64,000 bases of DNA from Paulinella micropora. Lineage: Eukaryota > Cercozoa > Imbricatea > Euglyphida. A model generated the notes under the pieces. It ran no database searches. It worked only from the letters and a program-made list of their open reading frames with translations, and was not told the DNA's origin. Below, in pieces: positions 55,993 to 64,000 of this stretch. The stretch spans positions 772,421 to 836,420 of the forward strand of contig BJOX01000021.1 of the NCBI GenBank assembly GCA_009731375.1, given 5' to 3'. The position numbers and the translations under genes are program-made. The stretch's first letter is position 1. Each line of letters opens with the position of its first letter.

Positions 55993-57437
55993 TCAAGAAG
56001 GGCGTGGCTCCAGTCTGCCACCTGCGCTCCGACGGGGCGGGCTTGATATTCCTCGGAGGATTGACAGGCGAGGCGACGCAGCCTCTTCGCCCCAAGCGTT
56101 GCTGCGGGGCGAGCGAGAGAGGTAATTTTTCGGTGGGTAAACGGAGCTCCCCTGCCCTGGCTCGTGAGCTGGGGGCCAGGGCAAAGTCGGTGACTTTTCT
56201 TCCGGGGAGATGATTTCGCACCGGCGGAAGACTGACAGAGGGGTGGTCCCGTAGTATTCAATTAGTGCCCGCAATTTCTGCGAGCCGGTCCCTCTACAAG
56301 GCGCGCTTCTGCGTGGGCGGGTGTCGGGGCTATGTGCCACACGCAGGCTGTATTGGCGGCGCGGGGTCGCCTGGGTAGGCGCGACGGCGAAGAAAACGTC
56401 CGTCCGCGGCGGGTCCTGCGTAGGCTGAACAGCCCCTGTCAGCGCGTTGGTGTCGTAGGTACCTTGCGACGCAAGCACGCTCGGTTTTGTATTTGGTTTC
56501 CTTTCATTGTCTGGCTGTTTCTCTTTTGCGTCTTCTCCTTCCTCTCGTATCGCCGTCTGCGCGGCAGCGCCGGAGCAGTCTTTGTTTGTCGGTTTTTCGG
56601 GAAGAGGAAGAGCCGTTGGTGGTGGCGGTGGGGCGTCTGGTAGCACTGGCAAGACAGAGCGGGCGTCGAGGGACGCCTGGAGCACCTGCGTGGCCACTAG
56701 GTGGGCCCAAACGGTTGGTAGGAGGGTAGCTAGAAGCCCCAGAGCAAAGGCCCACCCGCGGAGCACGAGCGCCGGAGTGGGGCTGGGCGAAACGCCAAGT
56801 AGGCCGCGCAGAGTACAGCGCCCAGCGCCGTCACCCGCTGGAGGCAGCCCAGCCGCGACGACATGATTTTCAGGCGCGGGAGCTGTGGCTGCCCCCCTTC
56901 CTCCAACGTGCCCCCGGCGATGGACGCGTCTATTTGTTGGCGGCGGTGGGCCAGCACCTGCCCAAGCTGGCGTATTTTAAGGTTGGCACGTAGCACGAGC
57001 CAGCCGCCGTAAAGCTGCGCTTGCAACACAAAAGCCTCCGCTGGCCAACCCACCCCGCTGGCGAGGGAGACCCCAGTGCAGACGATGCACAGGACTAGGC
57101 GCAAGACCCGGGGGGGCGCGGCAGTGACGTCGGCGTCCTGGGGCAAGTAAGCTAGACCAGTCGGGTAGCGTTCTAGGCATTCAAGCCAGACGTGCCAGCC
57201 CAGCGGGAAAAGCGTGGTGCGGTAGGCCAGCGGTGGCTCCACGCCCTTTTCGCACAAGAACATGAGCGCAATTCCGTGCGCCAGATTCCACAGCCATATT
57301 CGTGGCAGCGTAAACAGGGCTGCCTGACTCGAGTGGCGTTCCCCTCTGCCAAGCAACTGCAGCCCCAGCAACCAGACAAAGCCGCACGCAAAGCCGAGGG
57401 CGCCTACCAAGCCATGTCCCAGAGAAAAACCGCGCAT
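55993..57437 (-). CDS. Seven-transmembrane protein with proline-rich tail, frameshifted
   Basis: The upstream frame (ATG 57437, MRGFSLGHGLVGALGFACGF) has six membrane segments and ends at 56730. The overlapping downstream frame has no ATG and begins with the missing seventh segment (LVLRGWAFALGLLATLLPTV), then a long soluble Pro/Ser/Arg-rich tail to 55993. A one-base indel near 56780-56800 would join them into a 7-TM protein of about 470 residues. Alternatively two overlapping genes. Similar in topology to the 53470 and 42510 genes. Confidence 0.55.
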
Positions 57438-57492
57438 GGCAGGAGTGCCGCCGAGCACATACAGGTACGGAGGCCAGGTTTTTCTCTCTTTT

Positions 57493-57502
57493 NNNNNNNN
57501 NN
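57493..57502. other. 10-N gap
   Basis: Pyrimidine-rich on one side, upstream of the 7-TM gene. Confidence 0.9.
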
Positions 57503-57618
57503 GTCGATATCGTTTTTCGCCCACTCTCAAACTGAGCCTTTGCACCAGCTTGCATAGCAGATAAGTGTCTGTTTTTTGTTTTCAGCGAGTTTGCAGAATC
57601 ACGGGATTGTATAATACC

Positions 57619-57947
57619 TTCTACACTTCAGACCAGAGTATAATCCCTGCGAGTTCGCTTTTGCGTTGACTAAGCACGATCTACGACAATGTACTAAACG
57701 CTCCTTTCTTAACAAACTTTTGATTTCATTTTCAAAAGCTGTTGCTCGGCTGCATGTGATCACTGCTTTCCTGTTTAGTTTTGGACTGGCACCGAGCCGC
57801 GACTTGAATGTACGTGAATGGCTGGCCATATGCCAGTGGCCAGTCAGCGCTCATGTTCCTAAGAGTCTGTGTTCCCCCCCTCCCCACCTTTTTTTTTTTT
57901 TTTTTTTTTTTTTTTCTTTTTCTTCTTTTTTACTACTACTGCTGTAG
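57619..57947 (+). CDS. Possible last exon or orphan ORF
   Basis: A frame without ATG that reads as protein (FRPEYNPCEFAFALTKHDLR ... VARLHVITAFLFSFGLAPSR) and then runs into T- and C-rich low complexity. TCTGTTTTTTGTTTTCAG at 57568-57585 is a strong acceptor-like site just upstream. An ATG-started minus-strand frame (57599-57829) overlaps and is an equal alternative. Confidence 0.3.
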
Positions 57948-58091
57948 CAGGCGCTGCAGCAGGCGCCAAACAAACAAAAAAAGCTAGAGGATGCAAAGAG
58001 AAAAGCGCGGTTTCTTTTTTGGAGGGGGGGGGGGCCAGGGGGAGAGGGGCGCGCGGGGGGTCTGGAAGGGGGTAGGGACGGCCAGAAAGTT
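57948..58091. other. Intergenic, T-run and G-rich
   Basis: Homopolymer-rich; no gene. Confidence 0.5.
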
Positions 58092-59984
58092 TTATTTCGC
58101 TTCTTCTTTTCTTTCAAATATCAGCATACGAAAGGTTTCACCCCCGGCCCCTGACATAGGCACGGGGGCGTGGCACGTGAGTACAAAGTCCTGCAGAGCG
58201 TCGACGACATTCACTCTTACAAAGTCCTGATGCCTATCAATTAAGAAGGCACAGCACACGCGCCGGTCCGTCTGTATTGCCTGCAGCAGAATTTTCTTGT
58301 GCTGCTCTGTCCAGCTATTATAGAAGCTGAACAGTGCAATGCGAGTAGGACGGGATGCGCCCTGCACGGGGCGCTCTTCTGGTACGATCTTGGCCAGAGT
58401 GAAACCCTCGGTGCAGGACGTGTCCCAGAAGACCAGTGGCGGCGTAGCCTGAGCCAGCTCACCCTGTAGCTTTTTGAGCATCGAGGCCCAGGCGGTGGCC
58501 TGGTTGGTTGCAAAATTTCCGGCCTCGAAACCATACACCGCGCGAAAGCCCATGACGCCCGCTATATTGACCGCATGCCCCTCCCCGGTCCCGGCATCGA
58601 CAAAGACCAGCTCTTGTATTCTAGCTTGTAAGTAGTAGTCCAGCAGCGCATACAAGAGGGGCTGTGCCGTGCCTTGTGTACCGGCACTTCCCCGGCTGCG
58701 CACACAAGGAGAGGAGCGCCTGACCATGTCCTTAGCGGCAGCGGCCTCCCCGCCCAAGGGCGACGCCAGCCCACACCCCAAACCGCCCCTGGCCCGTCGG
58801 TAGAAGACAAGCAGTTTTTTTGCCTGCGTTGACACGTCGTCGGGTTGGCTCTTGTCGCTGGGGAGGCGCAGGACATGGGGATTAGCGCAAGTGCAAAGGG
58901 CGCACACGGATGCCGAGAAATCGTTCATCAGTGTACATGCCGGGCAGTTCCATTTGCAGCCAAAGACAACATCAGCTCCGGACTCTGCCCGGCGCTGGGG
59001 TGGGGGGGGCTTGGGCTTGCCTGGGCCGCTCAGCTCGATAACGCGCACCTGCAGGCCTACCAGCGCCTGCAGGTAGGCGCTGGCCGGGCCCTGCGGTAAG
59101 TTGCGTACTACCTCCAGCAATAACAGGCAGACCCAAACAACGAAGCTACTGAGCGTCTCCTCCGACAAGCGCCCGCCTGCCGAGGCTTGGTTGGGAGGGT
59201 TGCGGACCACGAAAAAGCGCCCGCTGCCCGGTGCCTTGCTGTCGTCGTCGTCGTCGAAAAAGAGCCCGCGCAGCTGCGGGGGCACGTGCGCGAAACCTGC
59301 AGCGCCGCCGGCGTCCGCTAAGTAGCGGAACGTTCGTCCCAGCGTTTCGCTCGCACTTTCCTCCGAACGTAACAAATAATACCACCAACGACCAAGCTGT
59401 GTGACGGGGTCGGGTAGTCTTTGTTGGTTGGAACAGGTGCTCTCCCAGGATAAGTTGTCCAGCCACTCTGCGGCTGTGCGCGGCGCCGCCGCGCACAGCC
59501 GCAGCTCTTGGAACACCGCCAGCGCCCAACTCTGCGCGGGCCGCAGCACACGAGCCCCCGCCCGCAGCGAGCTCCCGTAAAAGCACAAAAAGAGTGCCAG
59601 CGCATTCGACAGCCTTGGTGTAGAGAGGGACACCCACGGCTGAGCGCTCAGTGTACTGGCCAGGCAAACCCGCTGCAGGTCCCCTTTTGCGTCGTCTGGG
59701 CCGTTGTCAGCGACCCAGAAACGCTGCCGCTCCCCGTCCCAAGTAAACGTGTCGGGCCCCAGTTCAAAGACGCACAAGCGGCGCGCCGCCCACAGGAAAC
59801 GAGCCAGGAAGTCGCGCAGCTCTTCCTCCCACCACCCTTCTGTCTTCTGGGCGGGCTCGCTTAGCATTCGAGCCAAGCTCGACCCTCCAGAGTCGCTTAG
59901 CAGCACACTGAAAACCGGACGGGAGAGTGCACTGTCCCCTACGGCACGACGACTTATTTTGGCCCCGTGCGGGGGGGGGGGCAT
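58092..59984 (-). CDS. RanBP2-type zinc finger plus Rossmann methyltransferase-like protein
   Basis: 630 residues if read from ATG 59984; M40 (MLSEPAQKTEGWWEEELRDF) is a safer start. Residues 345-364 form a RanBP2/NZF-type zinc finger (WNCPACTLMNDFSASVCALC; C347, C350, C361, C364), which typically binds ubiquitin or RNA. From about 440 a SAM-dependent methyltransferase fold appears: LVFVDAGTGEGHAVNIAG (glycine motif 462-469), YGFEAG with acidic E487 and PPLVFWDTSC. The order of motifs and the long helical part before them recall Dot1-type enzymes, but this is weak. Its start overlaps the preceding gene by 221 bases across a C-run, so the two could be one fused protein. Confidence 0.6.
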   Translation of the reverse strand: MPPPPHGAKISRRAVGDSALSRPVFSVLLSDSGGSSLARMLSEPAQKTEGWWEEELRDFLARFLWAARRLCVFELGPDTFTWDGERQRFWVADNGPDDAKGDLQRVCLASTLSAQPWVSLSTPRLSNALALFLCFYGSSLRAGARVLRPAQSWALAVFQELRLCAAAPRTAAEWLDNLSWESTCSNQQRLPDPVTQLGRWWYYLLRSEESASETLGRTFRYLADAGGAAGFAHVPPQLRGLFFDDDDDSKAPGSGRFFVVRNPPNQASAGGRLSEETLSSFVVWVCLLLLEVVRNLPQGPASAYLQALVGLQVRVIELSGPGKPKPPPPQRRAESGADVVFGCKWNCPACTLMNDFSASVCALCTCANPHVLRLPSDKSQPDDVSTQAKKLLVFYRRARGGLGCGLASPLGGEAAAAKDMVRRSSPCVRSRGSAGTQGTAQPLLYALLDYYLQARIQELVFVDAGTGEGHAVNIAGVMGFRAVYGFEAGNFATNQATAWASMLKKLQGELAQATPPLVFWDTSCTEGFTLAKIVPEERPVQGASRPTRIALFSFYNSWTEQHKKILLQAIQTDRRVCCAFLIDRHQDFVRVNVVDALQDFVLTCHAPVPMSGAGGETFRMLIFERKEEAK

Positions 59985-60567
59985 GGCAGAGCAGGAGGGC
60001 CCGGACGCGCGGCGCTAGCCCTCCGGCGGCGTACAAGTAGTGTTGGTATAGGAACCGGCAAAGCACCCGGCGTTGCTGAGCGCCGTCCCAGCCTAGTAGG
60101 GTCTGAGCCAATCCGATTTCCCGAGCGCTTACTAGGCGCTGCCCCGATATTGATTGCAGGTACTCCCGCCAGTCTGCTGCCGAGACCACGTAGGTAGGCA
60201 GGCTCACGGGCCAGCGCGCCACCCGCGCCTCAGCCTCCGACTCGTGGCGGAACACAAAAAAAACGTCGTCGGAGGCCGTACTGTAGACCGGCGACGACGA
60301 CACCTCTGGCTTAGCCTCTCCGTTGTCGTCGTAGCAAGCTAGCTCCAAGCCGCCGCCGCCGCCGCCGCCCTCTCCTTCCGCCTGCCGCAACGGAGATTCC
60401 AGCCTCGACAGCACCGTCGTCGTCCTAAGCCCGGGCAGAAGCTCTCTAATCTGCGCTTTGTCTGCCAAGACCGCCGACTGTAACACAAGGACTGGAATCG
60501 TCGGGAGCCGGCTCTTTACATCCAACAGCAGTAACGGGGGGGGCGGGGGCGGCGTGCTCCGGGGGCC

Positions 60568-60604
<37 letters not shown>

Positions 60605-61578
60605 AATAACTCTTCCCGGCAGTCATCAAAGCTAGCGCTGGTTCCGTCTAACACCGGAACCAGCGCTAGTTGTGCCCACCAGCTCCGGGCTAAGCTCAGC
60701 ACGGGGGGCTGCTCAATTGTGTGTAGACAGCCGGCCACGGCATCCAGCCCCGTCCGGCGCAGGGCCTCGCTGGGCAAGGCGCTAAATAGCTTGGCTAGTA
60801 CCAGCAGGTTCGATACCATGCACGCCCGCTGACAAAAGAGCCGCTCCACGCGCGTCGTTCCACGCGATGTCACCAGCTCCTGTGTGTGCGCAGCAAGCCC
60901 TGCCCCAAACAGCAGGTATTGCTGCCGCCGCGCGCTCCAGCACAGCAAGCCGGGCGGGAGCCTCGACCACAGCAGCAGATCGTCGCAGCTGCCCAGGACC
61001 AGGCGCTGCACCAGGGCCGTCAGTGCGGGCCCCCGCACAGCCAGCTCCTTCTCTTGCCCAGCGCTTGGGCCTAGCGCTGTGCCGGCCCATTCGCTGCACA
61101 ACCAGAACTCTTCTGCCCTCCCCCCTGCGGGCTCCACCCGCAAGAGGCAGCCCACCGCAGGCGTGCAGCCCGTGGTTAGGTGCAGGTACTGCTGCAGCGC
61201 CGCCTCCGCTATCAGCTCGGGCAAGCCGGAGCTTTGCACAAAGGCATACGTCACGTTGGCTCCCTTGAACGTATGCAGATTGCCCCAGCTCCGGGCCGCT
61301 ACGCGTTCAAGAGGTACCAGCACAGCGGGCCCCGGGCGAGCCACGGCCGGTCGTAGCGGCTGGGGTGCTCCGACGGTCACACGGCTGGCGGCTCGACCTC
61401 TTCTTTGTCTTTCTACATTTCCCTTCCATTCCACAACCCAGCGCTTTTGTAGAGAAGACGGGCTGTACGGCGTGTACTCCCGATCACCTTTGGTTTCTAT
61501 TCCACAACGGCCGCACACTAACTTCGATTTCTCGAGGACGTCCAACAACGCCTGCAGCTGCAAAACAGCCGGATCCAT
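59764..61578 (-). CDS. Orphan protein with CxxC, probable frameshift at its end
   Basis: ATG 61578 (MDPAVLQLQALLDVLEKSKL), then CGRC. Mixed alpha/beta protein (VTYAFVQSSGLPELIAEAAL ... VVSAADWREYLQSISGQRLV) with a serine run encoded by GAC/TCG repeats (60568-60603) and a glycine run. Reliable coding extends to about 59985; after the C-run (59971-59981) the frame yields an Arg/Gly-rich tail of low quality, while the other frame becomes the methyltransferase-like gene. So the last 65 codons are doubtful. Confidence 0.6.
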
Positions 61579-61651
61579 TGCCTTTCTTTATTAAAAATAC
61601 AACTAGCCTTCAGTGCGTAGGGAAAACAGAGAGACACAGGGGAGGGAGGAC

Positions 61652-61661
61652 NNNNNNNNNN
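61652..61661. other. 10-N gap with G-run
   Basis: Between the 61578 gene start and the zinc-finger gene; G-run ending GCGACG. Confidence 0.9.
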
Positions 61662-61741
61662 GGGGGGGGGGGGGGGGGGGGGGGGGGCGACGGGCAAAAA
61701 GCAGACCAAATTTACTTTTTTTTAACAGCAAAAAATTTTTC

Positions 61742-62368
61742 TTACTCTACGCTTGCGTGTGCGCGGCGCTTGTGTACGGCGAGTCCGGTAGCAGACACAA
61801 ACCTTTGGCTGCATTCTTCGCAGGCGTGAGGCTTCTCAATCATGCAAAAAGCATCCCGGCCCCCGAACCTCCTCTGCTTCCCTTCCAGCCCGCCGCGCCG
61901 GCGGGCTGGGGCCGTGTGTGCACGGCGCTTGTGTTGTGTCAGATTGCTAGAGGTCGCAAACCTGCTGCTGCATTGGTCGCACGCGAAAGGCTTCTCGCCC
62001 GTATGCGCACGTTTGTGCACGACGAGGTTGCTGGATTGTGCAAAACTGCTGGCGCATTGGTCGCACGCGAAAGGCTTTTCGCCCGTGTGCACGCGCTTGT
62101 GCTGGGCGAGCTCGCCTGCTGCTGAAAACCTTTTGTCGCAAACGTCGCAAGCATAGGGCTTCTCGCCCGTGTGCGCCCGGCGCCTGTGGTGGGTGAGCTC
62201 GCCTGCTGCTGCAAAGCTTCTGGAGCAATCGCCGCAGGCGTACGGCTTTTCGCCCGTGTGTGCGCGGCGCTTGTGCTCTGCTAGATTGCCGGAATTTGCA
62301 AACCTCCGGTCACACCAGACGCAAGCGTGAGGCTTCCCGTCGTTCCAATTCGTGTCCCCGGGGCTCAT
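61742..62368 (-). CDS. C2H2 zinc-finger protein, six fingers with a hairpin insertion
   Basis: 208 residues ([20 protein letters not shown]). Five fingers are joined by canonical TGEKP linkers; the sixth is separated from the fifth by about 25 extra residues ([17 protein letters not shown]) between T and EKPHAC. That insert is encoded by a GC hairpin (61886-61908) and flanking bases, placed exactly in a linker and in frame. Krueppel-type DNA-binding protein, probably a regulator. Finger repeats are near-identical in DNA, indicating recent internal duplication. Confidence 0.85.
   Translation of the reverse strand: MSPGDTNWNDGKPHACVWCDRRFANSGNLAEHKRRAHTGEKPYACGDCSRSFAAAGELTHHRRRAHTGEKPYACDVCDKRFSAAGELAQHKRVHTGEKPFACDQCASSFAQSSNLVVHKRAHTGEKPFACDQCSSRFATSSNLTQHKRRAHTAPARRRGGLEGKQRRFGGRDAFCMIEKPHACEECSQRFVSATGLAVHKRRAHASVE
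61886..61908. repeat. GC hairpin inside a zinc-finger linker
   Basis: CAGCCCGCCGCGCCGGCGGGCTG, hairpin A type with a longer stem. Confidence 0.8.
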
Positions 62369-62483
62369 TTCTGGCTGATTGCGCTCTGGAGGCTTTTATA
62401 GAGTTCCCCGCACACTACTGTGTGCGGAAGCGGGGGGGGGNNNNNNNNNNNNNNNNNNNNNNNNNNNNNNNNNNNNNNNNNNN

Positions 62484-63126
62484 CTTGTTCTTTTCTCACA
62501 CGCGATGTTGCCCTGTACATGTGCTTGATCACTAACTCACACATCTCCTGGGCCAGGTAACAGAGAGCGTCATGCCTCTGGACTAGATCGGTGGGAAGGC
62601 TCTGTAGGATCTTGTTAGGTGCAAGTCTATTGGTTACACCCCCGACACCCACGAATCTGGGCTGTGTGTCGAGTTTATACTTGCCTTCCGAGGTGACGAC
62701 GAGAATACCGCATTGAGAGCAATGGGGAAATAAAGTTTCCCCCGCCGCCTCTTGTCCTCCTTCGTCCCCCTCCTCCTCTCTTCCTTCTGGCTCCAACCAT
62801 AGGCCACAATAAAAACTGATTGCGTTGGTAAACTGGACTACCTCTTGTACGCTTGGATTCTTGGCCCCGGAACTCCCGGTCAACTGTTTTAGCTTGTTCA
62901 AAAAGGAATGCTTGTGGTCCAAACGGGTGGCAGAATCGCTCACAGGTTTGATGTGAATCATGCGCGTGTGGTCCCGGTCTGCACAACGGATTTCTTGTAC
63001 CTCGTTGTTGTACACATAATGGCGCCCGCGCGTGTCGAGGTAGAGCAGGCGCTTTTCGCTCAACAGGTTGTCAATTTCTGTTGTTTTAGGCAGTTCCTTG
63101 TATAACGCTGGCATTACTCTGAGCAT
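62484..63126 (-). CDS. Truncated pseudokinase paralogue, 3' end in gap
   Basis: From ATG 63126 (MLRVMPALYKELPKTTEIDN) to the gap at 62441-62483. It starts near the catalytic loop, so the N-lobe is absent: LLYLDTRGRHYVYNN aligns with ILYWDLAEWNVLVDE (D31 kept, N replaced by H36), and CADRDHTRM aligns with FIDFDHKRL. Then VQEVVQFTNAISFYCGLW matches VREVVDFSNRVCCWAVY. A CSQCG pair is new. A C-lobe-only, inactive relative of the kinase-like family. The stop codon lies in or beyond the gap. Confidence 0.55.
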
Positions 63127-63474
63127 GACGGATTTTGTAGACACGACAGTGCCTGACGGGTCCCATTGCCGACCGCCGCGAGCTCCTTGTCAAGGCTGTC
63201 TTCTGTGGGCCTTGAATGGAGCGCGCAATGCTGGCCTTTTTTTGGAAATTGAAAAAGCTTTTTTCTCATTTTGTTGTTTTTTAATAATTAAAGAACATTT
63301 AAAAAAAAAAAAAAGAAGAGACCAAAAAAAAAAGTCCTCGACTAGAGGCCGAGGCAGCATCCGCCGCCGGGGGCGGGGGTCTCTCGCGCGAGGGTTATAG
63401 GCGCCGGCTGGAGGGGGTCCGAGTACAGATCGCCCCAGAGTTCCCGACGCTTAAGCACTGCCAGCGCGAGGTAC
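63127..63474. other. Intergenic
   Basis: TAATTAAAGAACATTTAAAAAAAA at about 63280-63320; the rest is GC-rich without a convincing gene. Confidence 0.4.
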
Positions 63475-64000
63475 TTATCTAACCTTTTGGTGGAGCTCCT
63501 TGTAGGTGCTGCGAACCGCGCTGGTGAAGCAGTGGTCTGCAAAGGCCTGGTCTATGATGGTCTGGTAGCGCGCGACGGCGGCCGGGGTGTCGGCGTGAGC
63601 AATGTCCTGCTTGCAGCCGACCAGCACCAGCTGGCAGTGCTGCGGCAGGGTGGACTGCGCCCTGCCCAGCCAATGGCCGAGAGTGTCGTCGGCGCTGGCG
63701 GGGTTGCTGCGATCGTAGCACACCAACGCCACGTCGGCGTTTTTCCACAGGTTATGAACGATGTTGGAAAATCTTTCCTGGCCCGCCGTGTCCCAGATAC
63801 ACACCGAGTATTCCTGGCCGTGGATCACTTTTTTGCGCAATAGCTTGAAGTCAACGCCCACAGTGCCCGGTCGTTGCCTGTCCGTCGCCTCTCCCCAGGC
63901 GGCGACGACAGGGCTCTTGTTGTCTGTCAGCTTTTCCAACAGGCAAGTCTTGCCCGCGCCAGAGGGGCCCAGAAAGACAACCTTGAGCCGGGGCAAACCC
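63475..64000 (-). CDS. Rab/Ras-like small GTPase, 5' end at window edge
   Basis: About 173 residues; the first codon inside the window is TTG (63996), so the true start is probably outside. G1 GPSGAGKT (10-17), switch-I threonine T45 in RPGTVGVDF, G3 WDTAGQERF (68-75), G4 VGCKQD (126-131) with cysteine replacing the usual asparagine, and G5 FTSA (157-160). WDTAGQERF is Rab-like. The frame ends KELHQKVR without a C-terminal cysteine motif, so prenylation is not expected. The N-to-C change in G4 may weaken guanine specificity. Likely acts on host vesicle traffic; inference. Confidence 0.8.
   Translation of the reverse strand, partial: GLPRLKVVFLGPSGAGKTCLLEKLTDNKSPVVAAWGEATDRQRPGTVGVDFKLLRKKVIHGQEYSVCIWDTAGQERFSNIVHNLWKNADVALVCYDRSNPASADDTLGHWLGRAQSTLPQHCQLVLVGCKQDIAHADTPAAVARYQTIIDQAFADHCFTSAVRSTYKELHQKVR

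Noticed and set aside
55821-56261. Minus-strand frame with His/Thr repeat
   Set aside because: Shadow of the 7-TM tail and the TG microsatellite.

Overview
The window looks like part of a gapped draft assembly of a large, gene-dense, eukaryote-associated DNA genome. The most economical reading is a nucleus-interacting large dsDNA virus or a virus-derived scaffold; a compact eukaryotic genome is not excluded. Reasons: roughly one gene per 1-1.5 kb on both strands, short intergenic spaces, AATAAA/ATTAAA signals overlapping or just after stop codons, a few short GT-AG introns (61 and 103 nt), many orphan proteins, and families typical of such genomes (Fanzor nuclease, ankyrin/F-box-like LRR proteins, C2H2 fingers, divergent kinases, a Rab-like GTPase). 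No bacterial features (ribosome binding sites, operons), tRNAs, rRNAs or CRISPR arrays were seen, and no hallmark replication or capsid gene lies here, so the lineage cannot be fixed.

Layout. 1-9.7 kb: mosaic repeats and broken genes (Sel1 fragments, a coiled-coil gene remnant, a broken LRR gene) around an orphan coiled-coil gene, a kinase-like gene and an HNH-like gene. 9.9-12 kb: an intron-containing claudin-like membrane protein, a broken secreted protein and a kinase-like pseudogene. 12-17.4 kb: a Fanzor (eukaryotic TnpB-type) element inserted in that kinase-like gene, followed by shredded non-autonomous derivatives. 17.6-22.3 kb: orphan and zinc-ribbon proteins, a possible ubiquitin-like protein and an ankyrin protein. 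22.3-25.8 kb: a second mosaic of repeats, Fanzor fragments and GC-rich hairpins. 25.8-36.9 kb: a multi-pass membrane protein, a large LRR protein, a pseudokinase, a large surface protein and a three-exon gene. 36.9-40.1 kb: A-rich minisatellite and microsatellites. 40.1-64 kb: SET-like, C2H2, 7-TM, large membrane, orphan, histidine-phosphatase-like, methyltransferase-like, pseudokinase and Rab-like genes.

Together the genes suggest a repertoire aimed at host membranes (7-TM proteins, claudin-like protein, large ectodomain protein), signalling (kinase and pseudokinase family, Rab-like GTPase) and chromatin or transcription (SET-like, methyltransferase-like, zinc fingers). The most interesting part is the mobile layer at 11-26 kb: a Fanzor element with a rearranged RuvC-II site, a sharply defined right end seen at four junctions, internally deleted copies, and a family of compound palindromic hairpins at many breakpoints that also sits inside coding regions.

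Caution: 29 runs of N are present, most flanked by long C or G runs, and several otherwise sound genes are broken by single-base frameshifts near homopolymers. One gap (54437-54446) is flanked by the same 76 bases on both sides. Many apparent pseudogenes may therefore be assembly errors.
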